DNA of 64,000 nucleotides from Diphasiastrum complanatum (lineage: Eukaryota; Streptophyta; Lycopodiopsida; Lycopodiales; Lycopodiaceae): the NCBI GenBank assembly GCA_029204225.1, contig CM055109.1:24084422-24148421 (forward strand), in the 5' to 3' direction. Below the pieces are notes generated by a model. That model did not search any database and had not been told where the DNA came from. It worked only from the letters and a program-made list of their open reading frames with translations. Shown piece after piece: positions 48,709 to 60,530 of this stretch. Each line of letters starts with the position of its first letter. Within the stretch, counting starts at the first letter, position 1. A program made the position numbers and the translations under genes.

Positions 48709-49893
48709 ATGGCACATTCACCTACCCCGAGTGAAACTGTTCAGGAAGACTTATCCGATTAGTTTCGGCGCATGGATGAAACCCCTTCTGGCCTCGTTCT
48801 TCGCTTCGATACAGTTATGAGCGGCTTTCTTACTATGCAGTCACATATTGATTCTTTACAACCTCATGGTCCTGGAAAAGCTCCTGTCTTTCCTTCATTT
48901 GGGACTCCCCCTCCGTTTGGATTTCCATCTTCTTCTGCTAGTCAGCCTGGTGGTGGACCATTCATTCCACCTAACCCACCTCCTGGTTTCTTTCCAAGTC
49001 CCCCAGTTCCTGAGCCACACTTTGCTCGAGACTTTCGTGATAGGGTATAGCTTGCTACCTATTCCGATTCCTCTGACGGGAACTTATATGAGAATTGGTT
49101 TGCTAAGCTTGACACATATTTTCATATCTACCCTAAGACTGATCCTCAGAAGATCCAGTTGGCTGCTTTACATTTAGATGGACGCGCCGCCACGTGGTGG
49201 CGAGTTTATCGAGCTGATCCTGATCCGGAAGGGCTCCATACATGGCACACCTTTCGTCGTGACCTCCGTCATGCTATGATTGATCCTCAATGGCTCGACC
49301 ACCAACGTGATACATTCCGTAGTCTCACTCAAACCAGTGACCTTGCTTTTTATACAGATCAGTTTATGGAGCTTTCTTATCTTTTCACAGATCTACCACC
49401 CACCGAGCTTATTTCTCGTTACATTGTTGGGCTTCGTGGTGCCTTACGTTACGATGTTTCTTCCTTCCGTCCTCCCACACTTGTTGAGGCGATGTCTCTT
49501 GCCAGTACTTTACAGCACAAGTACTCTGACACCCTTCCTTTCCACTTCTCCCGACCCCGTACTTCTGCTTCATCTTTTCCCACTATGTCCACCCCTACAC
49601 CTGCCCCTTCAGTTCCAGCTCCTTGCATTGTCCCTTCGTCTCCTCGTCCTCCAACCCCTCGACCTACTTTTGTCCGACGTTACACGTCTACAGAGTTCGC
49701 TGACCTTCAGGATCCTATATCACACAGTTTGAGCGAGTTGCCTGATTCACTTGAGATAGTTATTGATCTACCTGAGCTCGTCATTGTATCCCATAGTGAG
49801 TCAGAGTCCCATATACAGGTTCCTTCTGATGCTGATTCACATATACAGGTTGCGGTTGATATGGTCCTTGATATTGATATAGCATGCTATGAT
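48709..49893 (+). pseudogene. Ty3/gypsy gag, two in-frame stops
   Basis: The frame opens at ATG 48709 (MAHSPTPSETVQEDLSD), reaches TAG at 48760, and continues through a Pro-rich region to TAG at 49048. It then gives ENWFAKLDTYFHIYPKTD, LHLDGRAATWWRVYRADP and GLRGALRYDVSSFRPPT, the Retrotrans_gag core. No frameshift separates the three parts. The stop at 49048 aligns with Gln in the related gag at 14800. Downstream is a long acidic linker (IVSHSESESHIQV) up to the LARD insertion. Confidence 0.9.
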
Positions 49894-49898
49894 ACTAT

Positions 49899-50371
49899 TG
49901 TTGAAATTCCGATAGAATCTAGTGCAGTATACAAATCACATCACACAATCACCATAGCCACTCCTCACAAGCTCTCAAAGATGGCACAGCAAAAGTTATT
50001 AGATTACAAAGAAACACTGTACATATAGAGTATTTACAAACTGCATGACAAGGCAGGTGTCCTAAAATTGGCCTACCACCTGTCAAACTAAGGTCGGGCC
50101 CAATATGGCCAAATTCGACCGACAAACTTGGGACATGCCCCCAAGTATAGCAAGTACTGTAAATAAATTTGTACAGGCTAATTCTTCCTATGTGTGGCTA
50201 CTCGGCTAACCCAAGTAGTCGTCTACGGGATCAGTGCCCGATCAATATATCCTAACAGTTCACGTCCCGATCACAACCATATACAGTAAACCAAATAATT
50301 TGTACAGTAATTACATCATCACATTTAGAGCTTACATAAAATGTATATCAAATTAACTCTGATTTCTAACT
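49899..50371 (-). repeat. 3' LTR of LARD (473 bp)
   Basis: Starts TGTTGAAATTCCG and ends TTTCTAACT on the plus strand. It differs from the partner at roughly a dozen positions, so insertion is older than that of the gypsy at 36086. Confidence 0.92.
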
Positions 50372-53300
50372 CTCTCCCTTAAGCTCAAATGTGATAAGAG
50401 TGAAAGTTATGCATATCCTGCTACTCTGTACTTGACTCACACTCAAGCACACCAACAAACCACCAGGTTTGACTCACAAAGTATCATGTAAACACAATGC
50501 TAATACAGAGAGTCTACCATACTCTCGACCAACTGACTCGTCCCCAATCCAACTTGACCACAAGTGGACCACATGAGCGACATGGCTCAAACTGAGGAAA
50601 TCCCACTGCCACCATGAGACTTACATCCTCCATCTAGCTAGGCTGACATCCTATCAGACAGTTACAAGTACGAACTTGTAAAGCTGACATAAATGAGCGA
50701 CTTGGCTCAACCTGAGGAAATCTTACTGCCACCATAAGATTATACCCTCACTAGATAGACAGCTAGTAGACAATGACAAGTCAATGAGCATAAATGACTA
50801 CTTTGTTTCACTGTAGCAAATGCACAACCACATACAAATCTGACTCAGATCTAAACTCTCGTGACAAAGCAACATGCAAGCCCACACACACTCATGCAAA
50901 CCAATACGAATGATAAAGCGTCAAATACATGACCAAGGCCTGCCCATAAGTGGTATCCTGTCGTACCAACACCTGTGCCACCTGTAGATCCGCTGCTACA
51001 GCACTGGTCACCAAATCAGGTCCTCAACCATGGCCTGCACCTGTACCAAGATGCTCTCACTGTCCAATAAGTCCTGAAAGCTGACCCCCATCCATTCCCC
51101 ATGCACTAAACAAAAGAGTCTACCAAGGACTCAATGAATGAATGTACACAAACCTCACCATAGGCTATACCTGAGTAGCTCGCCTATCTCCCAGAGATAC
51201 TGATGATGATTTGCCTCTCCTACATCCCATGTAGGCTCAACTTCCCATGCTTGACGTTGCCAACTCTGATTTGACCAGTATATAGGCCTCCCACCAAGGA
51301 GCCTATCTCACCAACACTGTATCCATCATAGCGTCCAAGCCAAAGCAAATGCAAACTAGATCCACTATCGTGATGAACAACTCACCCACGATCCATAGCA
51401 TATCATGTAGGATAGCTCCAGAACCCTAAACTGTACCATCTGATCACCAAGTATCCATTACCCGCTGATAGCTCCCCAAGAATCTGTCCACCTGTAGTGC
51501 AACTAGACTCCAACTGGATCTAACCAAAAACTGCATCCTGCTTACCAAATAATGATGGATAGAAACAACATGTGATGACAACCTGGAGACCACTGTGCAT
51601 ATAACCATGCAGCTCACCTGATCACTCACCAAAGTATCAGCTGTCACTCCCTGAGCAACCATCTCCATCCCTGCTGGCTCACAACCATGGGCATGCTGGA
51701 TCCACATCACCCTGTAATGCACTCCATGCCCTCAGGATATGTACCACCCCAGGTACACTCCATGCCACCTACCTCCAAGTAGGCATGACCCGTCCCTAGG
51801 TCACCACATGATGCACCAGCTGAAGAACATCGTCCATACAATGACATATCATACTTGAGCAACTGTAGCATCTCCCTGAGTGCCACCCCAATGAACTCGT
51901 CATCCACATACTATGCTCACCTGATGTCTCCGATCCTGGTCACCATCCTGCTAGACAAGCCAAACTCCAAAGCATCACCTGCTCCACCTGGCTCCTAGCA
52001 TCTGCTCGCTCTCCCTGACTATGTGCCACCCGACACCATGCCAACGCAAGCCTGTCCCTGAGTCACCGCTCATGGGATCTCGAGACTGCTGTCTCCCTGA
52101 TCGTACTGAGGTATATAGCTCTGAGTGACTTCCTCTAGGCTTCCCCGTGATCTCACCACCAGAGAATCTGCACCATGAAAATTCCAACACCTGTGCCAAG
52201 CCTAGACTCCTGCAAATACAGCCAAATGCATGAAAGCTATAAGTAGCTTATCCACGCCCGTGATGGTAGATGTCTCCCCATCGATGCCAATGTCCAAAAC
52301 TGGCCCTCTGCTGTAATGCCATCCTGTACTCCCAAATGAGCACACCATGAAGTCCTCGCCATCAGTATCCCCTACAGTAGATAGCTAGCAAAACACCCAT
52401 CATAGTGTTTGCCCTCTGATCACACCCCGTGCGATCTCCATTAGCTCTCCAACCTAGAGCTGGCTCTCAAAGCTTCACACTTTGTCCATTTGCGTTTGCA
52501 GCTTCCTGATTCCATCATGAATCCCACCTGTAAGTCCTGTCCATGCCAATGACTCAAGTCCAATATGAAATAGCTGCCCCTGATGATCATCCCATGCCAT
52601 CCTACAGTGCTATCCCTACCAGGTATCCCAATGCCATCCCTGATCACAATGATCTGAGCATCTACCCTGTAGTGCCCACCTGTATTCCTCCAAGCTAGCT
52701 CCTAGCTGCTCCTGTGCATGGTTCCAAACCACTCCCTGAGAATACACTGAGATGTGAACTCCAAAGCCACCATCAAGTCCCTCACATAACTATGCATGCC
52801 AATATCCCTCAAAGTGAACTTGTGAGATCTTCCATGGCCCAAACCAAACGATTTGCACCCTGTCATCACTGGAATCTGCATCCCTAATGCAATACTGATA
52901 TGGCAAATTGACTTGATTATCCAAACTGGCAGTTGAAGTGTATCTCTTCGATGACAAACCTGATACACTGCTCCACAGCTACAATGACTTGATCAAAAGT
53001 GACTTACCGACTACAAAACCGCAAAATCATCACACTCGCCACTCACCAAGAGCATCCAAAGTGTGATTACTGACCCATTCTTCATCCTCCATGTGTCCCA
53101 CACACAGCTCGTCCAATGCAAGTCCGTTATCTTGCCTAATGGCTTCTAACTGGCACCACCTCGCACTTCTATCACCCGTGACCACCAAGATGTGTGTACC
53201 TCCAAGCTAGCCCATATTTTCCTCCAAACGAGAAATTTTCAAGCTACAAATGCGTGTGTCAATGCAACTATCACCTGACTCGACAATACCATCGCCGATC

Positions 53301-55000
53301 ATGCCTGTGAGAGCGTTCCCCCCAAAACGCCACTTGACGTTGGTTGGTTCGAACCCCAAAAGTTGAACCTGATCACAAGAATTTTTCACCTATAACCAGC
53401 ATACCATGCCTACCTCTCACCTGTGATTGCTTGCCCTCTCAAAATTGTAGCCAATGATGAGTAGTAACGACGCCAAACTGCACTTCCGTCGTCAAAACTA
53501 GCTTTCTCCACACAATTCCACTATCATTCACTCCCATACTGCATTTACCGCTTCCAAACACCCTGTTACCCTGTCAAGAGTAAGTAATAATGATTCCGAA
53601 GCGATAATGCCTCATTGTACCGCCCTGTAGCAGGTTTCACCAGCCAAAACTTGCCCCAAATTTGGCCCTACGGTACCCAAATGGCAAATGTAGCCCATCA
53701 CAAGGTCACCCGCACTCCGCTCGATGGAATGGTGATGAAAACGCCCCGAAATGCGTTTCTCCCTGCTCTGTGACATTGCTCTGTCCGCTGGCTCTAAGCA
53801 GCCAGTTTCAAACATCATTTTGGCCCAAGGATGGCCAAAATAGGTGCCTTCTAGCCAAAGTTATCCTTCTCCAAAGGATGCCCTTGCAAAATTGAACTGG
53901 AACTTCATTCAGAAGTTTCTTAATGAAGAAATGGCATTTTTGCCCTTCGGGTCCCTTCAGGCCCTTTCTTTTGAAGATTTTTAATGAAGGGAAGGCCACT
54001 TTTACCCTTCACCCTTTCAAAGGCCCTTCCAGCACAAATCTTCACCATTGGTTTCAATCTGAAGGCTGATGTAGTTCCCTAAACTTCCAATCCTGCCCGT
54101 CGATCATGATGGACCTTGATCCAATGGCCACACTCCATCTCGCACGCCAACTTACCTTCCTCCAAGCGCTAACACCTTCGAAGGACTGCCAAACCATTTG
54201 TGTTGGCCGCACAACCTGATCCGCGAGTTTCCACGGCCCCTTCTCCACTCTTCTTCATGCTGATTTCCAGCGATGGCCGCCCTGCTGATCACTCCATCTC
54301 CTCCAACGCTCCACGACCGCCCACGGCTTCTTGTAGGCTGATTCTCCTTACTAGGGCACCCTTATCTAGCTCTTCACAGCTTCAGAATTGCCCATCTGGA
54401 GAGAAAGATCATTGCTTTTCAGCCTATAAACCCTAGCTGAGCAAGGAAAGAGACTTCATGGGCATTTTTCAGTGGTTCTTCTTGCAGCTTCCTATACCAC
54501 TGAGGTCGCCCTACCTCCAGTGATCTGATCCAATTTACAGTTCTCCAATTGATGCGGTATTGATTGCAAACAAGCTGATTTTCCCAAAAAAATCCATCAA
54601 CACCCCGCAAAACTGGAAATTTTCCAAAGTTCCTCTGGTTTCAACCAAATTGCTTCCTGTATATTGTTATGGCTCTCTGTCACTGCTCTTTGCATCGCCA
54701 TGCAAGCCGCGTTGCGCCAAACGGCTATCCACACAGTGAATGACGTAGCCAACAACGATGATTTCCCCGAAACCACCGAACTGCAAGATCTTCCGTGAAT
54801 TCTCCTCGGAATCCACCTACGACGATCGTTCTGATCTTCCCCAAAGCTTCGATCGAAGGAACTTTGTTGTCTCCTGCCATCCGGACTGCCTATACCCTGT
54901 ATGGAGCCCTCTCTCCTAAGACGCTCTGAGTGCTATTTCTCCTGGTGAAAGACGCTATCCCATAGCTTCACCGGATCGTGCATACCTGCAACACCCTGAC
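50372..55000 (-). other. LARD interior, no coding
   Basis: GC-moderate DNA with only short unrelated frames. The minus-strand segment from 55000 to about 53000 is the leader side, with CGATGG/CTTCG-rich patches. The rest is Ser/His/Met-poor text without domain. Conserved non-coding interior is typical of LARDs. Confidence 0.7.
50573..50760. repeat. Diverged 122-bp tandem duplication in LARD
   Basis: ATGAGCGAC(A/T)TGGCTCAA followed by CTGAGGAAATC and ACTGCCACCAT occurs at 50573 and 50695. Confidence 0.8.
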
Positions 55001-55012
55001 GCTCTGATACCA

Positions 55013-55485
55013 AGTTGAAATTCCGATAGAATCTAGTGCAGTATACAGATCACATCACAAAATCACCATAGCCACTCCTCACAAGCTCTCAAAGATGGCA
55101 CAGCAAAAGTTATTAGATTACAAAGAAACACTGTACATATAGAGTATTCACAAATTGCATGAAAAGGCAGGTGTCCTAAAATTGGCCTACCACCTGTCAA
55201 ACAAAGGTCGGGCCCAATATGGCCAAATTCGACCGACAAACTTGGGACATGCCCCCAAGTATAGCAAGTACTGTAAATAACTTTGTACAGGCTAATTCTT
55301 CCTATGTGTGGCTACTCGGCTAACCCAAGTAGTCGTCTACGGGATCAGTGCCCGATCAATATATCCTAACAGGTCACGTCCCGATCACAACCATATACAA
55401 TAAACCAAATAAATTGTACAGTAATTACATCATCACATTTAGAGCTTACATAAAATGTATATCAGATTAACTCTGATTTCTAACT
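55013..55485 (-). repeat. 5' LTR of LARD (473 bp)
   Basis: Starts AGTTGAAATTCCG and ends TTTCTAACT on the plus strand, same length as the left LTR, next to the primer-binding site. Confidence 0.92.
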
Positions 55486-56545
55486 ACTATTGATGATGTT
55501 GTTCCATGGTTTGATATTGTAGTTGAGTACTTTGACGCTACTCATGTTCCTGAGCGCCATGCTATAGATGTTGTCGCCTATGCTCCTTATTTCGATATTA
55601 TTCATGGGTCTACGGTTTCTGATGCTTTGGCTACTCTAGTAGATCTCCATATGGCATACGGTTATACATTTCATGATGGTCCTATTGTATACTCACTAGC
55701 TGATTTTGCTGATACCCGTCTAGATGAGCATGCGGTTCTTCTAGATGCATATTTAGGCCAGAACTTATCAGTTGATGCTTCTACTATTATGCCTACGTAT
55801 GTTGTTCCATTTGTGGATCATATTATTCTAGATGTGGGGTGAGAGTATATTGCTTTAGTGGATACAAGCAGTACACATTCATTTATTAGCAGTTACATTT
55901 CCACCAAGATTCGTGCTACACCTGCTCCTGCTTCCCAGCCTCTCAGTGTTGAGGTTGCTCGTTCCCATTCTTTTCCCAGTTCTCAGATAATTCAGGGCTT
56001 GGATTATCGCATTGGCGATTTTTCTGGTCAGGCAAATTTCTACATCATTTCTCTGAAGCATTATGACATTATTTTTGGTGCAGACTGGTTCTCTTCACTT
56101 GGTACTATTGTTGTGGATCTCTCTCAGCAGACACTTTCTTTTACTCATGCTGGTCAGCATCATTCACTTGCTGGTATTGATTCCCAGGGTGACTATCAGT
56201 TGGTTACCGGGAAGCAGTTTATGCGTAGCCTGCCAAAGGCTCAGGATGCAACTCTTCTTTCCATTCAGAGTACATCAGTTGCTGCTTCACTTTCACCATC
56301 CGTGGGTCCTCTTCCTCAGGTTGCTGCTGCTCCGGATTTACAAGTTGTTGTTGTGTGCCTTGTGCCTATATGCCTTGATTCACCGATATTGTATTCAGTG
56401 GTCATTCCTGGTTTCATTGATATTCAGGCCGTATACCTTGGTGGTATTTCCACTATTGCTTTTGCGCATACCTCAGATAGCCCTCCTGATTCTCAAGCAA
56501 ATCTAGGAACAATTGAATCTTGGCAAATCGAGCAGCAAGCCTAAA
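55486..56545 (+). pseudogene. Gypsy gag-protease continuation
   Basis: Resumes right after the target duplication with DDVVPWFDIVVEYFDATHVP. After one TGA at 55840-55842 it gives the protease motif ALVDTSSTHSFISSYI and then VEVARSHSFPSSQI, YDIIFGADWFSSLGTIVVDL. The catalytic site reads DTSS rather than the common D(S/T)GA, perhaps inactive. The frame ends TAA near 56542 before any RT. Confidence 0.88.
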
Positions 56546-56599
56546 AGAGTTAATGGAACTGCATGGATGGCTTCTCAGAGTTTGTCATCAGAGGAAAGC

Positions 56600-57130
56600 A
56601 GCATGATTCAGGTCCAGTAGACGACACCGTGCACAGTGCACACCCGCGGGCCACGTGTGGGATTCCATCCCCACCGCTAGCCACCCGCCAATCCATCTGG
56701 TATGCAATTTACCAAGGAATTTTATATGTCGAGTGTCGTACAATAATGCATAGTCGCCTTCCTTGAGAACGACTTTCTTAATCGTCGTGTCGAACTGTTT
56801 CTTACAGTTCGCTTGAACGACTTTTGTTTCGTCCAGGGCTGCATTCCGATCTTCTTCTTACTTGTCGATCAGTCAAAGTCGATGTTGGAGACCGTCTTCA
56901 TTGGAGAGTCTCTTTTCAATTCTATAACTCGGGACTTCAAATTCTATTGCAAAAATCGGTTACACTTTATCCCAATCCAACGAATGAGCGGCAGTGATTT
57001 TGATCAAAATTTTGCAAAGTATGCCATTCGCTCGTTCTGTCAGACCATTTTTGCACTTTTTTTTTTTGAAAAATTGTTCTCCTCTTGGTCCTTTGCGCAC
57101 TTTTGTGTCAATCATGGCAACTATTCCTTC
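56600..57130 (-). pseudogene. Ty3/gypsy integrase C-terminal fragment
   Basis: Minus-strand frames read NGLTERANGILCKIL, AAHSLDWDK, EFEVPSYRI, DEDRNAALDE-like text and then KVVLKEGDYALLYDTRHIKF, LGKLHTRWIG. This is the order of a gypsy integrase from after the catalytic core to the GPF/Y-like module. Stops and a gap lie between them. It is a separate, older element from the plus-strand gypsy on its left. Confidence 0.8.
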
Positions 57131-57139
57131 AAACTTTGA

Positions 57140-57630
57140 GAATGTGACTACCTTTTGTTAATGCTTGCAACATTGTGGAGAAATTTTGTAGCGGTCACTT
57201 CTGATTGGAGATCCATGTAGTTTGGTCGTTTTGCCAAAGGCTCCGAGTGCACTTAAAGGGACCCTAAATCTTATGCTTAACTAATTGGATATTATAACTT
57301 TCAACAGTTGACAATGCAAAACATGAGAGGGAAATTCAATTGTCCCTTTTAAAGATAGGGCACGAGATCCTCAAATTTGAATATTTTGTGCTTATTTAGG
57401 TGCATCTTTAGTCATACTTGAGATTAGCTTATGGAGTATCATTCAATAATATACACAAGGCAATTGTTGCATAAGAGATTCGTTGCATAAAGGCACGACA
57501 CATCTCACAAGCATATAAGATAACTGATCATCGATAACCTGCCATGCATTTCACATCCACCTAAACATAAGAAATCTTGAATCAACAGCCCTAATTCAAA
57601 AATCATACAAGCACTTCAGGAACAACATAT
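57140..57630. other. No gene seen
   Basis: AT-rich DNA between the integrase piece and the minisatellite. Confidence 0.4.
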
Positions 57631-57633
57631 GGG

Positions 57634-57985
57634 CAGCAAGAACAAAACAAGGGTTAATAACCCAAAACCCCAGGAGGAATTCCAGGATGACAACCTTGCG
57701 GCAAGAACAAAACAAGCATAGATAATCAAAAACCCTAAGAGGAATTTGTGAACGTCAACTTTTCAGCAAGAACAACACAAAAAGGTACAAATTCAAAAAC
57801 CCTACAAGGGATCTGGGAATCTCAACTTTGCAGCAAGAACAAGGGTAAATTAACAAAACTCCTAAGGGGGGAAATACAGGAACATCAACTTCTCAGCAAG
57901 AACAGCACAGAAGTAAATATTCAAAAACCCTAAGAGTTATTTGGGAGCAGCAAATTTGCAGCAAGAATGCCACAAGGATAAATAT
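57634..57985. repeat. Minisatellite, about 65-bp unit, 5-6 copies
   Basis: CAGCAAGAACA(A/G)(A/C)ACA recurs at about 57636, 57701, 57764, 57830, 57892 and 57957. Each copy is followed by AAAAACCCTA(A/C)(G/A)AG and a (G/C)(A/G)TCAACTT block. Copies diverge by substitutions and small indels. The embedded AAACCCTA resembles a plant telo-box. Confidence 0.88.
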
Positions 57986-58367
57986 TATTCCATTCCAAGG
58001 TCACAGAATGATTAAAAAAAAATGACTAAAAATAAATCGTTAAGCTACGCCCAAACCAACGGCCCCAGAGGAATATATTATGTTGCCTACCTCCAAACAA
58101 CAAACTCTCCGGCGAACCTAAATCCGCAATGTATGATCTCAAAAAATGGCCGCTTGCATAAGTGGATCCATTTAGCTAAAATACAAAAGAAATACAAAAA
58201 ATACAACGTATTCTTGAGTCGACAACGTTTATTCAAAACACCCTGAGTGGATCCCGTTACGGGTTTTTTGTGGCAATACGGCGTATCAGACTTAATCTTC
58301 CCCGGAAAGCTTCGAACAGAAGATTATTCAATGCAGAATAAATGGTGTGAGGGATGTGCGGACATAC

Positions 58368-58560
58368 CATGGCCTCAGAGCTAGCATCAGTCGCAAATTC
58401 CAAGCCGATCCACTCTTTCCATCATCCAAATAAAAGGATCGGGCAATAAACGGAGGCACGATCCCTCAGCCAAGACACGGAATCGACCCCTCTACTACTG
58501 AATTGATGCAGCTGCAGGCATCGCCATCGCCATCCTCATTTTCGACTGTTTTCAGAACAA
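58368..58560 (-). promoter_or_regulatory. VPS26: Candidate VPS26 exon 1 (5' leader and ATG)
   Basis: VPS26 exon 2 starts exactly with the residue after Met, so exon 1 should end ...ATG followed by a donor. On the minus strand 58370-58368 is ATG and the next bases are GTATGT, a good donor, in a CpG-richer unique stretch unlike the transposons around. If used, intron 1 spans 58367-22304 (36,064 bp). The would-be leader contains upstream ATGs, including a 14-codon ORF beginning MRMAMAMPAA. Many ATG-GT pairs exist by chance, so this rests on position and context. Confidence 0.4.
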
Positions 58561-58915
58561 AGTCTTCTCCTTAAGCAGAAATTTGTGCGGATAAGCAGAT
58601 GCTCGCATTACCCTTGGTTTGAATATCAGGAATTTGATAAGCACACGCATATCTCGATAAGTGGGAGCTCGTATCACCTTCGGTTGTCAAAAAGCCAAAG
58701 TGAGATGCAATGTCCACGTGATAAGTGCCATCACGGTTTGGTTACATTGCCAAGTTTTCGGCCTATTGTATAGTGAGTGCTCGTGAAAAATCATTTTTTG
58801 GCCTTGCCTTTTATAGGTAATACTATGTGTTGAGGTCGGTCAATGGAGTTTGTTAAAAAGGTTAATGTTAAAGAATATTATGTGGTGATGGTCTAAAATT
58901 TCAAGGCTGGAACCT
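58561..58915. other. No gene seen; possible promoter side of VPS26
   Basis: Mixed-composition DNA upstream of the candidate exon. Short repeats of GATAAG(C/T)(A/G)...CTCG(C/T)AT (58593 and 58658) are visible. No TATA box is clearly placed. Confidence 0.35.
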
Positions 58916-59356
58916 TTGTTGAGGGCTAAAGCAACATGCATATGTTGGCACTACGAAGTCATGCAAAAATGTAGCAGCTTACTCCTCAGCTCAGGAATCA
59001 AAATGTGTTTGTTTCATGGGTGCACTTTCTTCGGCTTCAATTCCCCTGTGGTTGTTGACAACTTCAACAAGTGTGCCAATGGTGGCGTCTGCAACCGTGG
59101 CAAAAAATCTCGCATGGAGATAGTGATCGAGGAGAATTGCGAGAAGTGTGCCAACGGTGGTGTATGTGACTTTGGCAAGAAGTCCAGGACTGTCGCAAAA
59201 GACACCTGCGCCAAGTGTGCAAACAGGCACCTACAATTGTGGCAAAAACTAAGCCAAAAGATCATTGCCTCACGTGCAACTATCGTATATTCATACTGCT
59301 CAAATGGGAAGGGGATGTCTGTAGGATGTCGAATTGTGAAAGGATCTTGGTTCTAG
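58916..59356 (+). CDS. Cys-rich repeat ORF, 146 codons, unknown
   Basis: The frame holds two copies of KCANGGVC.(R/F)GKKSR and a third start (KCAN), spaced about 25 residues, with further Cys between (ENCEKC, DTCAKC). The DNA itself is a diverged tandem repeat of about 70-76 bp (59071, 59147, 59215). Paired Cys suggests metal binding or disulfides, but the spacing matches no family I can name. There is no clear signal peptide. The opposite strand is also open, so it may be only repeat DNA. Confidence 0.3.
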   Translation: MLRAKATCICWHYEVMQKCSSLLLSSGIKMCLFHGCTFFGFNSPVVVDNFNKCANGGVCNRGKKSRMEIVIEENCEKCANGGVCDFGKKSRTVAKDTCAKCANRHLQLWQKLSQKIIASRATIVYSYCSNGKGMSVGCRIVKGSWF

Positions 59357-60384
59357 ATGTCTTTGTTGGCTAGTTTAGCCTGGCCATCTAGGGAAGCAAG
59401 AATTTTGCTCTTAAAATTGGCGGGCGTTGTTCTAGCTCTATGTACACCAGATAATTGTTCTCATTCCCCAATTTATAATCATTCTTTGCTTGAAGCTATG
59501 GCTCTTGAGGTTGCATGCTTGTATCTCTTAAGAGAAATCTGAAATTTTTTTACTTCAAACATAAGAAACCAACTTTGAACCCTGTTTCTTGGTGATAACA
59601 AGGATTCAATGAGTTCTTTTGACTGAATCACAAATTATACAATTGATTCTCACTTATTTTTAGCCTGGAATGATAAAAAATCTCTGGTTCTGATAGCGAT
59701 TGAGGACCAACAAGATCTACGACGGAATTGATGCTTGTCAATTGGTTGTTTCTGATGATTAAATCGTAGAAAACTTAATGTTTTACTGCGAATCAGGGCC
59801 AGCCATCTGTTGTAGCCAAATCGTTATGGGACACTATGACTCCCAACAATTAAGAGTGCATTTGTTTGGACATAATTTCTTCTTAAGTAGTGTTGGCTTC
59901 TGATTGGTTTTTTTCTTGGGAATCCATAAATTAGCATGGTTTCTTTTCATCTATGTCCAAATGTGAACATGGTTTAGTTAATCATTCTTTCCGCATCTAA
60001 GAAGGCTGCTATCTTGAGAACAATTAGGTGATGGTTCATGTTTCCACATTGTTAATTCAATGATTGTTTGAGTATGTGTATCTTTGGGCTTAAAAAAAAA
60101 GTTAGTTTACATTATTAGTTGTAGCAGTAATGAAATGATTTGATAGATTCTTCAAAATACAAATCTTTGAAAAGTTTTAGAGGTAAGACATAACCAAGAT
60201 TATGAGCTACTAGCCAATAGTTAAACTATCTATCATGTACTTTAAGCCACAATTCCTATCAAGTCTAAACCCTCTTCTCTCAATTACTACTGCTACTACT
60301 CACTATTCTCAATCTATTTTCTTTGTTTGCATTGTGTTTGACCTTTTGCAGGTTGGATGAGGAGTTGATGGATTGAGTTGTGAA

Positions 60385-60530
60385 TAGTAAAACGTGAATA
60401 CTCTGAATTTTGGTCGTGACAACGTGAATATTGATCGTGAAACTGTAAATACTGATCGTGAAAATCTGAATATTGATCGTGAAACTTTGAATACTTTGAT
60501 TGTGACATATTTAATAGTGCAATTGTGAAT
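60385..60530. repeat. Degenerate ~22-bp tandem repeat
   Basis: Successive units of the form GTGAATATTGATCGTGAAAC run about six times. Scattered relatives continue to about 60800 and at 61655-61705, pointing to an AT-rich dispersed satellite-like sequence. Confidence 0.75.

Larger units (their letters stand above)
49899..55485 (-). mobile_element. LARD-like non-coding LTR retrotransposon
   Basis: 5,587 bp with two 473-bp LTRs and an ACTAT duplication (49894-49898 and 55486-55490). The minus orientation is set by the primer-binding site (plus GCTCTGATACCA, 55001-55012) next to the right LTR. The AAGGGAGAG polypurine tract lies at the left LTR. The 4.6-kb interior holds no gag or pol text on either strand. 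It interrupts the gypsy gag/protease gene, which resumes in frame beyond it. Confidence 0.92.
47408..56545 (+). mobile_element. Ty3/gypsy element, 5' half, split by a LARD
   Basis: A plus-strand element has an LTR ending near 47858, primer-binding site TGGTATCAGAGC at 47859-47870, a repeat-rich leader, gag from 48709, and, beyond the 49899-55485 insertion, the gag/protease continuation to 56545. RT, RNase H, integrase and 3' LTR are missing on the right. Gag-protease reads in one frame with few stops. Confidence 0.85.

Noticed and set aside
51444-53389. Minus-strand ORFs in the LARD as retroviral genes
   Set aside because: Short, no gag, zinc knuckle, protease, RT or integrase motifs, and no continuity between frames.
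56563-57139. Plus-strand ORFs at 56563 and 56813 as genes
   Set aside because: The opposite strand carries recognisable gypsy integrase text in this interval.
57634-57985. CRISPR array
   Set aside because: Repeats are diverged, adjacent without unique spacers of constant size, and the genome is eukaryotic.
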